A DNA stretch of 13,202 nucleotides from an uncultured Bacteroidales bacterium (GTDB taxonomy: Bacteria > Bacteroidota > Bacteroidia > Bacteroidales > Lentimicrobiaceae). The DNA lies in contig CALMDN010000409.1 of NCBI GenBank assembly GCA_937864935.1, forward strand, positions 1 through 13,202. Reading direction: 5' to 3'. How positions within the stretch are numbered: position 1 is the stretch's first letter; each line of letters opens with the position of its first letter. The notes beneath the pieces are model-generated. The model made no database searches, had not been told where the DNA came from, and saw nothing but the letters and a program-made list of their open reading frames with translations. Shown here in pieces: positions 7,317-13,202 of the stretch. A program made the position numbers and the translations under genes.

Positions 7317-7838
7317 TTACTCTGCATCAGGTTCAATCACCACCAGCACTTTATTGGCATCGATGGTGTCGCCTTCCGCTGTATGAATTGATTTGACAGT
7401 GCCGTTGGTCTTTGCCTTGAACTCACTTTCCATCTTCATGGCCGAAACAATGATCAGGGTTTGACCGGCAGTTACCTGCTCACCCGCCGAAACCGGAATT
7501 TTCACCACTTTACCCGGCATTGGTGAAGTAATGGTGTTCCCGCTGTCGGCTGCCCCTCCTTTGGAACGGCTGAGTCTGTAGCGTGTCTGGGCATCAATGA
7601 TTTCAACTTCGTAGGAATTGTGAAATGAATTCACTGTGTAATGCCTCGGCGATCCGTTGTCAATCATTTCGATGTTGTAGGATTTTCCTTTGTAAATCAG
7701 TGAATATATGCCTTCACCAACTTTCAGGGCATCAATTTCGTAGATGTCGTCATCTACCTTGATGGTGTACTGATGATTGTCGCGTTTCAATTCTGAAACC
7801 CGGGCTAAGCGCCCGTCAATTTTGATATCCAAAGCCAT
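7317..7838 (-). CDS. Biotin carboxyl carrier protein with N-terminal BT-like domain
   Basis: Carries the biotin that shuttles between the biotin carboxylase and the carboxyltransferase. The last ~75 of 173 residues are a biotinyl/lipoyl domain: SPMPGKVVKI starts it at about 105 and the biotin is on K135 in SAMKME, where the usual residue before AMKM is Glu. The first ~95 residues are rich in short beta-strands (IKIDGRL, YTIKVDDDIYEIDAL, YSLIYKGKSYNIEMI, SYEVEIID) and look like the beta-barrel of the BT domain found in propionyl-CoA carboxylase alpha chains, which links that chain to the beta subunit. It starts 10 bp after the carboxylase gene and is probably translationally linked to it. A plain acetyl-CoA carboxylase AccB is less likely because it lacks this beta-rich N-terminus. 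Confidence 0.88.
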   Translation of the reverse strand: MALDIKIDGRLARVSELKRDNHQYTIKVDDDIYEIDALKVGEGIYSLIYKGKSYNIEMIDNGSPRHYTVNSFHNSYEVEIIDAQTRYRLSRSKGGAADSGNTITSPMPGKVVKIPVSAGEQVTAGQTLIIVSAMKMESEFKAKTNGTVKSIHTAEGDTIDANKVLVVIEPDAE

Positions 7839-7848
7839 AAAAACGATT

Positions 7849-9351
7849 TTAAATGTAAGCAGGTCGCTGGGGATCTTTCCAGCGGTTGGTTGTTGCTTTC
7901 CCTGATGGTTCCTTTGTTTTTAACTGTTCCAGTTTGTGCTGATGCTCAAGATACGCAGCAATCAGGGCGATGTCTTCGCAGATTCCATCGCAGTCGTGCG
8001 GACTGAAGAGGAAATCTTTGTTTTCTTCTATAAAGTGGGTGTTGTATTTTCCTGACCTGAAGGCTGGGGCTTCCATGATACGGGCCAGGAAAGGAATGGA
8101 GGTTTTTACACCGGTAATTTTGTATTCGTGCAGCGCACGACGCATACGCTCAATGGCATCGGCCCTGTTTTTGTCCCAGACAATCAGTTTCGAAATCATG
8201 GGATCGTAGTAGATGGGGATGGTGTAACCTTCGTAAACATATCCATCGTGACGTACACCCAGGCCGAGCGGCTCGGAAATATGACGGATGGTTCCCGGGC
8301 TTGGCATGAAGTTACGGTCGGGATCTTCGGCATAGATGCGGCATTCAATGGCGTGACCGCTCTGGCGCAGATCTTCCTGTTTGAACGGCAATACCTGACC
8401 CTGTGCAATGTTGATCATTTCCTTCACCAGGTCGACGCCTACCACACGTTCGGTAATGGGATGTTCTACCTGCAGACGGGTATTCATTTCGAGAAAGTAG
8501 TAGTTGAGGTTATCGTCAGCAATAAACTCAATGGTGCCGGCGCCATGATAGTTACAGGCTTTGGCCGCTGCAACCGCATGGGCTCCCATTTCTGCACGAA
8601 CCTCAGGGGTGAGCAGGGGTGAAGGGGTTTCTTCCACCACTTTCTGATGGCGGCGCTGCACCGAACACTCACGTTCGAAAAGATGAACGGCATTGCCGTG
8701 TTTATCGGCCAGAATCTGAAATTCTATATGGTGCGGTGACTCAATGTATTTTTCAATGTATACGGCATCATCGCCAAAAGCCGAGGCTGCTTCTGAACGG
8801 GCTCCACGGAGTGAACTTTCAATTTCACTCTCCTGTTTTACCAGCCTCATCCCTTTTCCGCCACCACCGGCCGATGCCTTGATCATCACCGGCAGGCCGA
8901 TTTCACGGATTGTTTTCAGGGCTTCTTCGTAATCGGTGATTTTGTCAACCGTGCCCGGAACAACAGGAACCCCCGCTGCAATCATGGTTTTGCGGGCGGT
9001 AATTTTATCTCCCATCTGCCGGATGGCATCGGCATTGGGGCCGATAAACTCTATGCCTTCCTGGCGGCACCTTTCCGAAAAGGTTGCATTTTCCGACAGA
9101 AAGCCATAGCCCGGATGAATGGCATCGACTTTCGATAGTTTTGCTACCTGGATGATTTTGTCGATGTTGAGATAACTCTCAACAGATGGCGCGGGGCCAA
9201 TGTGCCAGGCCTCATCAGCATAGCGCACATGCATGGCCGAACGATCGGCATCTGAATACACAGCAACGGTAGGAATTCCCATTTCACGACATGAGCGCAT
9301 GATCCGAACCGCAATCTCGCCGCGGTTGGCAACCAGAACTTTCTTAATCAT
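7849..9351 (-). CDS. pccA: Biotin carboxylase subunit of acyl-CoA carboxylase
   Basis: ATP-grasp enzyme that carboxylates the biotin of the carrier protein using ATP and bicarbonate. In 500 residues it has the N-terminal domain (KVLVANRGEIAVRI at 4-17; HPGYGFLSEN at 79-88), the ATP-grasp domain with Gly-rich loop AGGGGKGM (161-168), H207-H208-I-E-F-Q, the ERECSVQRRHQK stretch (226-237), catalytic E275 and E288, and NTRLQVEHP (290-298), then the C-terminal domain. About 50 residues beyond the usual AccC end form a predicted helix (IALIAAYLEHQHKLEQ) and a short NRW-K tail. That resembles the start of the BT domain in one-chain propionyl-CoA carboxylase alpha subunits. It is first in the operon; its promoter is probably at about 9504-9511, giving a long leader. 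Acetyl-CoA carboxylase AccC is the alternative, but the neighbours favour PCC. Confidence 0.9.
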   Translation of the reverse strand: MIKKVLVANRGEIAVRIMRSCREMGIPTVAVYSDADRSAMHVRYADEAWHIGPAPSVESYLNIDKIIQVAKLSKVDAIHPGYGFLSENATFSERCRQEGIEFIGPNADAIRQMGDKITARKTMIAAGVPVVPGTVDKITDYEEALKTIREIGLPVMIKASAGGGGKGMRLVKQESEIESSLRGARSEAASAFGDDAVYIEKYIESPHHIEFQILADKHGNAVHLFERECSVQRRHQKVVEETPSPLLTPEVRAEMGAHAVAAAKACNYHGAGTIEFIADDNLNYYFLEMNTRLQVEHPITERVVGVDLVKEMINIAQGQVLPFKQEDLRQSGHAIECRIYAEDPDRNFMPSPGTIRHISEPLGLGVRHDGYVYEGYTIPIYYDPMISKLIVWDKNRADAIERMRRALHEYKITGVKTSIPFLARIMEAPAFRSGKYNTHFIEENKDFLFSPHDCDGICEDIALIAAYLEHQHKLEQLKTKEPSGKATTNRWKDPQRPAYI

Positions 9352-9412
9352 ATATTAATTATCAAAGAATTGGACTGAAATGACCAAAGCGTTTTCAGAC
9401 TTGACCACTTAA

Positions 9413-9448
9413 TAACAATAAAATACCGGTTTTGTTAAATTATTGTTA
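9413..9448. repeat. Inverted repeat in carboxylase operon leader
   Basis: TAACAATAA at 9413-9421 and its exact reverse complement at 9440-9448, 18 nt apart. With one G-C pair per arm it would be a weak RNA hairpin, so a DNA-binding site is as likely. It lies inside the predicted ~145-nt leader of the carboxylase operon. Confidence 0.4.
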
Positions 9449-9503
9449 AGATTTAGCGGCTTGCCTGCTGGATTTTCATCACCCCAGAGCAGTTTAACGT
9501 ATG

Positions 9504-9511
9504 CAAATATA
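9504..9511 (-). promoter_or_regulatory. candidate -7 box of carboxylase operon, overlapping a palindrome
   Basis: The minus strand reads TATATTTG, matching TAnnTTTG. It overlaps an inverted repeat AATATAT-GA-ATATATT (9506-9521), which could be a repressor site or only AT-rich promoter DNA. No clean -33 TTTG is found (TTTA variants are 16 and 23 bp upstream). It lies 153 bp before the pccA ATG. The rest of the 286-bp gap between the two operons (9352-9637) has no gene and no clear terminator. Confidence 0.38.
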
Positions 9512-9637
9512 TGAATATATTATATTGTAAAGAATAAATGGCATAAGGGTGATAACAGGGTTGCTTCACCTCCGGTGTCTATATAGTCAATAACAGATTT
9601 CCGGATTTGCTGATTCAGGGTAGTCTCAGGATAGCGT

Positions 9638-11125
9638 TTACTGTTTCGCGAGCGGCACTGTAAAAATAAACCGGCTTCCCTTACCGGGCTCACTTTCAAT
9701 ACTGATCTTGCCCCCGTTGAGTTCAACGAATTCCTTGCACAAAAGAAGTCCCAGACCTGTTCCGGTTTCTCCTTTGGTCCCTTTTGTGGAATGTTGGGCA
9801 TCGATACTGAAAAGTTTCTTCAGATCTTCGCTTTTGATCCCGACCCCGGTATCAGCGATCACGATTTCAGCCTGATTGCCGTGTATTGTGCGGGCGCTGA
9901 TGGTAACGGTCCCGTTTTCAGGAGTAAATTTAATGGCGTTGGAAGCAAGGTTGCGGGTGACTGCATTCAGCATATTCGGGTCCCCAAAAACAACAAGCCC
10001 CGGTTCTGATTCAGCTGAAAGGCTGAGCCCTTTCCCGGTGGCATTGGCCTTGAGCAAGTCTGTAACATTATCGGCAATTTCCTGAAATGGAATATTTACC
10101 GGTTTAAACTCCATGCGCCCGGTTTGCAATCTTGACCACTGCAGAAGTTTCTCAAGCAGGTTGAATGTGTTGCGGCTTAAATCCCTGATTACATCAATAT
10201 ATTCAAGTACTTCATCTTTGCTCAGCGAATCATAATCGGTAGAAAGGATATCGGAAAAGGAAAGCAGCCCGTTAAAAGGGGTTCTGAGGTCGTGTGCAAT
10301 GATAGAAAACATTTTGTCTTTACTGGCATTGCTTTCCCGCAATTCTTCGGAATATTTTCTGATGGCTTCTTCTGCCTTCTTTTTCTCAGTAATGTCTTCA
10401 GCCACTTTGATAAAGCCTGTCAGGTGGCCGTCGTTGTTGTAGATTGGTGAAATGGTAGTTGATTCCCACAGGGTTTCGCCTGATTTTTTGGTATGGCAGG
10501 TATTCCCGTGCCAACGCTCACCTTTGCTCAGCGAGCGCCTGATCTCATCCACCATTTCAGGCGGGTTATGTGTTAAATGTTGTTCAAACAGGTCTGTTCC
10601 TTTGAATACTTCCGGCTCATGCCCGGTAATATCGGTAACACTGGGGTTGGTATATTCGATTAGTCCGTTTTTATCGGTAATGATGAGCATACTCGGGCTT
10701 TGTTCAACGGCCAAGCTCAGCTTTTTGATTTTCTCGTCGGAAAGCTTGTTGCGAAGTGAGCTTTCAACAATCAACGGAAGCATTTTCATGTGACCAAATT
10801 CAACATCTTTGATCACATAGTCGCTGGCTCCCATCTTAATGGCTTTCACCGCCACATCTTCATCGCCGGTGCCAGTTACCAGTATAACCGGTGTACCTGC
10901 CTGGATAATTTCGGGAAGGTATTCAAAGGAAGTTCCATCACCCAGCAGGAAGTCGGAAATCACAATATCAAACTCCCCGTTTCTGAATGCTTCGCGCCCG
11001 GTTTTTACAGAGTTGGCAAGTGTGACATCATAGGTCAGTTCCTGCTCCCTGACCAGGCGTTTAAAAGCCATCTGGTCAACCAGATCATCTTCAATATAGA
11101 GAATTTTTATTCTCTTCTTTTCCAT
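9638..11125 (-). CDS. REC-PAS-histidine kinase (hybrid sensor kinase with N-terminal receiver)
   Basis: A 495-residue cytosolic kinase with no membrane segment. Domains in order: receiver (about 5-125) with acidic pair D13-D14, phospho-acceptor D58, T84 and K106, so it should be functional; a PAS domain with its C-terminal helix (about 133-248); a short coiled-coil linker (248-272); the dimerisation/phospho-acceptor domain with H278 in SIIAHDLRTP; and the ATPase domain with N box (N392, N396), G1 DTGVGI (425-430) and G2 GTGLGL (455-460). A receiver at the front, not the end, suggests that phosphorylation or binding by the partner kinase controls its own kinase activity. It is the last gene of a three-gene signalling operon, 18 bp after the response regulator, and it has an unusually good ribosome binding site. 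The PAS ligand is unknown. Confidence 0.92.
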   Translation of the reverse strand: MEKKRIKILYIEDDLVDQMAFKRLVREQELTYDVTLANSVKTGREAFRNGEFDIVISDFLLGDGTSFEYLPEIIQAGTPVILVTGTGDEDVAVKAIKMGASDYVIKDVEFGHMKMLPLIVESSLRNKLSDEKIKKLSLAVEQSPSMLIITDKNGLIEYTNPSVTDITGHEPEVFKGTDLFEQHLTHNPPEMVDEIRRSLSKGERWHGNTCHTKKSGETLWESTTISPIYNNDGHLTGFIKVAEDITEKKKAEEAIRKYSEELRESNASKDKMFSIIAHDLRTPFNGLLSFSDILSTDYDSLSKDEVLEYIDVIRDLSRNTFNLLEKLLQWSRLQTGRMEFKPVNIPFQEIADNVTDLLKANATGKGLSLSAESEPGLVVFGDPNMLNAVTRNLASNAIKFTPENGTVTISARTIHGNQAEIVIADTGVGIKSEDLKKLFSIDAQHSTKGTKGETGTGLGLLLCKEFVELNGGKISIESEPGKGSRFIFTVPLAKQ

Positions 11126-11134
11126 GGTAATTTA

Positions 11135-11139
11135 CCTCC
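11135..11139 (-). promoter_or_regulatory. Shine-Dalgarno sequence of REC-PAS kinase gene
   Basis: The minus strand reads GGAGG, extending to GGAGGTAA, 9 nt before the ATG at 11125 and inside the 18-bp gap after the response regulator. No other gene start inspected in this window has such a sequence. Confidence 0.6.
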
Positions 11140-11143
11140 GGGA

Positions 11144-11554
11144 TTATGGCAATTCACTCAGAGACCAATACATTTTAATGGCTTTAACTACTTCCACAAA
11201 TTGTTTGTAGTCGACGGGTTTTACCATATATCCGGCTACTCCCAGGCTAAAGGTGTCGATGCGGTCTACTTCTTCAAGCGAGGTGGTCAGAATTACTACC
11301 GGCAATTGCTTCAGTTTCTCGTCTTTTTTCGCAATGCGCAGAAATTCAACTCCATTCATGCGTGGCATGTTGAGATCGAGCAGTATGATGCCCGGCATCA
11401 CGGTATCGCTCTTCCGAAGGTACTCCAGTGCTTCTTCACCGTTTTCAACGTTAATCACCGGGTTAATGACATTCAGTTCCTTCAGTGCACGTTTCACGGT
11501 CATGGCATCGATCATATCGTCCTCAACCAGTAATATGGGTTTATTCTGTATCAT
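11144..11554 (-). CDS. Single-domain response regulator (CheY/Rcp1-like)
   Basis: A 136-residue stand-alone receiver domain. The acidic pocket is E11-D12-D13, the phospho-acceptor is D60 in LLDLNMPRMNG, the switch Thr is at T90/T91 and the conserved Lys is K112 in VKP. The LVEDD-x-x-D opening and the spacing of these residues resemble Rcp1-type regulators that partner phytochrome-like kinases. There is no output domain, so it acts as a phosphate shuttle or by binding a partner protein. It lies 14 bp after the CHASE4 kinase gene and 18 bp before the REC-PAS kinase gene, so it probably takes phosphate from the first and may influence the second. Confidence 0.93.
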   Translation of the reverse strand: MIQNKPILLVEDDMIDAMTVKRALKELNVINPVINVENGEEALEYLRKSDTVMPGIILLDLNMPRMNGVEFLRIAKKDEKLKQLPVVILTTSLEEVDRIDTFSLGVAGYMVKPVDYKQFVEVVKAIKMYWSLSELP

Positions 11555-11568
11555 TTCAATCAGTTTGT

Positions 11569-13202
11569 TTATTTAGGAATTGTAAAAGTAAATCTTGCTC
11601 CTTCTCCAGGAGTTGAATCAACCTGAATGGTTCCACCATTGGCCTCAACAATCTTTTTAACAATTGTTAGTCCGATGCCGGTGCTTTCATATTCATCCCT
11701 TGACTTCAGGGTCTGGAATATCTGGAATATTTTTTCGAAATATTTCTCCTCGATACCGGGCCCGTTGTCAGCTATTGAAATTGACCATACATGACCTGCA
11801 TCGGCACAGCGGATATTTATTTCACCTATTTCCTTGTCATTGTATTTTATAGCATTGCTGATCAGGTTCTCAAAAACCTGAAGCAGGCGGGTTGGTCCGT
11901 ATAAAACAGTTGGCAGGTTCTGATCTGCTTTAATTACAAGATTTGCCGGAGCTGAAACCATTTCAATGGCCTCTTTAACCAGTTTATTCAGATCAACCTG
12001 CTCTTTTTCCTCTTTCACCCTGGTTACCCTGGAGTAAGCAAGCACCCCTTCGATCAGATTCTGCATACGGTGAACACGGCTAAGCAACAGGTCGAGCTGC
12101 ATTTTACCATCTTCATCCAGTTTATCGGCATAATCGGTATGAATCCATTGTGAGATGGATCCGATTGCCCTCAAAGGAGCTTTCAGGTCGTGCGAAACAA
12201 TATAGGCAAAGTCTTTCAGTTCGCGGTTGGCACTGTCCAGCTCAGCAATCAGTTTCTCTTTCTGTGCTTCAGTTTTTTTACGTACTTCAATTTCGGTTTC
12301 CAGTGCTTCCTGTTGTTTAAAATACGCATCTATCAACAACCCTATTTTCTTAAATTCACTTTTCAGGCTCTTCAGCTTCAACCTGTCATCGCTGCTTTTG
12401 GTAAACAGCGCCTGAGAAATTACTCCCAGGGGTTTCTTTACCAGAAAATCAAAAGAGATGAAGAAAATTGCAAGGATAACAAAGATGAGAATAGCCAGAA
12501 ACCAGATGGTGATGTCCGAGAGCCGGTGAAAGACTGTTAAAAAATTATATTCACGGCTTAACTCAAACCATGCAACGGTTTTTCCTTGCCAGTCATTGAG
12601 TGGGTAGTAGGTAGTGATTCTATTCCCTTGTAATCTTACGGGTTCGGGGGAGTGCGTTGTAAGCGTGATTGTTCCGCCAGTAAGGTTTTCAAGTTCAGTA
12701 ATGTAGGCATTGTCGAGCTGCTTTGCCATAAAGAAATATCCTTGTGGTGGTAGTTTGCGGCTTTCATCGTTTGAGGGATGCATGGTAGCTCCGTGGATTT
12801 CAAGCATACCCTGCGCAGTAGATTGATAATATTTGATTAAAGTTGTTTTGTACAGTAAAGGAAAGACCCCTTTATAAACCGGGGCTTGTATTTGCCGGAC
12901 TGAATCTAAGCGTGTTTCTTCGAATACTGCAGTCATGTCGAGCTTGTACATCCATACGGCATTGACATGGAAGGAACTGAAAAGCGTGTATAAATTATCG
13001 TTTGCCCAGGTTGTGTCGGGTTGATTCAAATAATTGATCAGATCATCCCAGTAGGTATAATCGTAAAGTGTACGGTAGACCAGGTCGGATTTGGCCTCAA
13101 CAGCTGTTTTTAATATCGCGCTTTGCTGCTCAATCCCTGAGTTGATCAGGATGGAGTTCTGTTTTTTCTGAATATTCAGAATGATCATAAATCCTGCAAA
13201 CA
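11569..13202 (-). CDS. CHASE4 membrane sensor histidine kinase, N-terminus cut off by window edge
   Basis: Membrane kinase sensing a signal outside the cytoplasmic membrane. Residue numbers count from the ATG at 13188, but the frame stays open to the edge and reads FAGF before that Met, giving a hydrophobic run into MIILNI; this looks like the end of a first membrane helix, so the true start is outside the window. Then follow a CHASE4 sensor domain (about 10-165, hallmark YDYTYWDD at 42-49), further extracytoplasmic sequence to about 220, a second membrane helix (about 226-247), a HAMP-like linker (to about 292), a coiled coil (about 290-325), the phospho-acceptor helix with H333 in VSHDLKAPLRA, and the ATPase domain with N box (N441, N445), G1 DNGPGI (474-479) and G2 STGIGL (502-507). 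The transmitter resembles phytochrome-type kinases, which agrees with the Rcp1-like regulator 14 bp downstream. The ligand is unknown. Confidence 0.92.
   Translation of the reverse strand, partial: FAGFMIILNIQKKQNSILINSGIEQQSAILKTAVEAKSDLVYRTLYDYTYWDDLINYLNQPDTTWANDNLYTLFSSFHVNAVWMYKLDMTAVFEETRLDSVRQIQAPVYKGVFPLLYKTTLIKYYQSTAQGMLEIHGATMHPSNDESRKLPPQGYFFMAKQLDNAYITELENLTGGTITLTTHSPEPVRLQGNRITTYYPLNDWQGKTVAWFELSREYNFLTVFHRLSDITIWFLAILIFVILAIFFISFDFLVKKPLGVISQALFTKSSDDRLKLKSLKSEFKKIGLLIDAYFKQQEALETEIEVRKKTEAQKEKLIAELDSANRELKDFAYIVSHDLKAPLRAIGSISQWIHTDYADKLDEDGKMQLDLLLSRVHRMQNLIEGVLAYSRVTRVKEEKEQVDLNKLVKEAIEMVSAPANLVIKADQNLPTVLYGPTRLLQVFENLISNAIKYNDKEIGEINIRCADAGHVWSISIADNGPGIEEKYFEKIFQIFQTLKSRDEYESTGIGLTIVKKIVEANGGTIQVDSTPGEGARFTFTIPK

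Noticed and set aside
5748..9351. Sodium-pumping methylmalonyl-CoA decarboxylase operon
   Set aside because: The membrane beta subunit and small subunits are absent, and a biotin carboxylase is present, which the decarboxylase does not need.
9520..9801. 93-residue minus-strand open frame at the kinase 3' end
   Set aside because: Overlaps the last ~160 bp of the REC-PAS kinase in another frame; contains no recognisable motif, and the kinase C-terminus is complete.
10790..11533. 247-residue plus-strand open frame
   Set aside because: Antisense of the two receiver domains; no family recognised.
1..13202. CRISPR array, tRNA, rRNA, insertion sequence, toxin-antitoxin or phage defence genes
   Set aside because: No regularly spaced repeats, no transposase or terminal repeats, no RNA gene signature, and all large frames have housekeeping or signalling assignments.

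Overview
The window looks like a chromosomal segment from a member of the Bacteroidota, probably class Bacteroidia. The evidence is the protein sequences (Bacteroidota-type F1 alpha subunit, DUF3109 protein, three-gene biotin carboxylase set, Rcp1-like response regulator with a CHASE4 kinase), the near absence of Shine-Dalgarno sequences, and several copies of the Bacteroidota -7 promoter box TAnnTTTG close to gene starts. Genus cannot be set from the sequence alone. Most of it is ordinary core or housekeeping genome; I see no phage, insertion sequence, CRISPR array, tRNA or rRNA.

Layout, left to right. (1) 1-2113, plus strand: the end of an F-type ATP synthase operon, atpA (5' end cut off by the window) then atpG. 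(2) 2168-2683, plus strand: a ferritin with a complete ferroxidase centre, ending at a strong bidirectional hairpin terminator shared with (3) 2799-3368, minus strand: a cysteine-rich DUF3109 protein of unknown function. (4) A 150-bp divergent spacer carrying a near-ideal -33/-7 promoter for (5) 3519-4190, plus strand: an exported START-domain protein. (6) 4224-5519, minus strand: a fold-type II PLP enzyme recognised as a cysteate synthase of the kind that begins sulfonolipid (capnine) synthesis. (7) 5748-9351, minus strand: a biotin-dependent acyl-CoA (probably propionyl-CoA) carboxylase operon in the order biotin carboxylase, biotin carrier protein, carboxyltransferase. (8) 9638-13202, minus strand: a signalling operon of CHASE4 histidine kinase (cut off by the right edge), single-domain response regulator, and REC-PAS-histidine kinase.

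How the parts work together. The ATP synthase genes are one complex. The three carboxylase genes make one ATP-dependent enzyme; the alpha subunit that is a single chain in mitochondria and many bacteria appears here as two genes whose boundary falls inside the inter-subunit (BT) domain. The three signalling genes together have two transmitters and two receivers but no DNA-binding domain, so they look like an upstream phosphorelay whose final output lies elsewhere. Ferritin and the Cys-rich DUF3109 protein are tail to tail and share a terminator; a functional link through metal is only a guess.

There is no gene-free stretch longer than 300 bp. The longest (9352-9637, 286 bp) holds a candidate promoter with two AT-rich inverted repeats upstream of the carboxylase operon and no clear terminator for the kinase operon.
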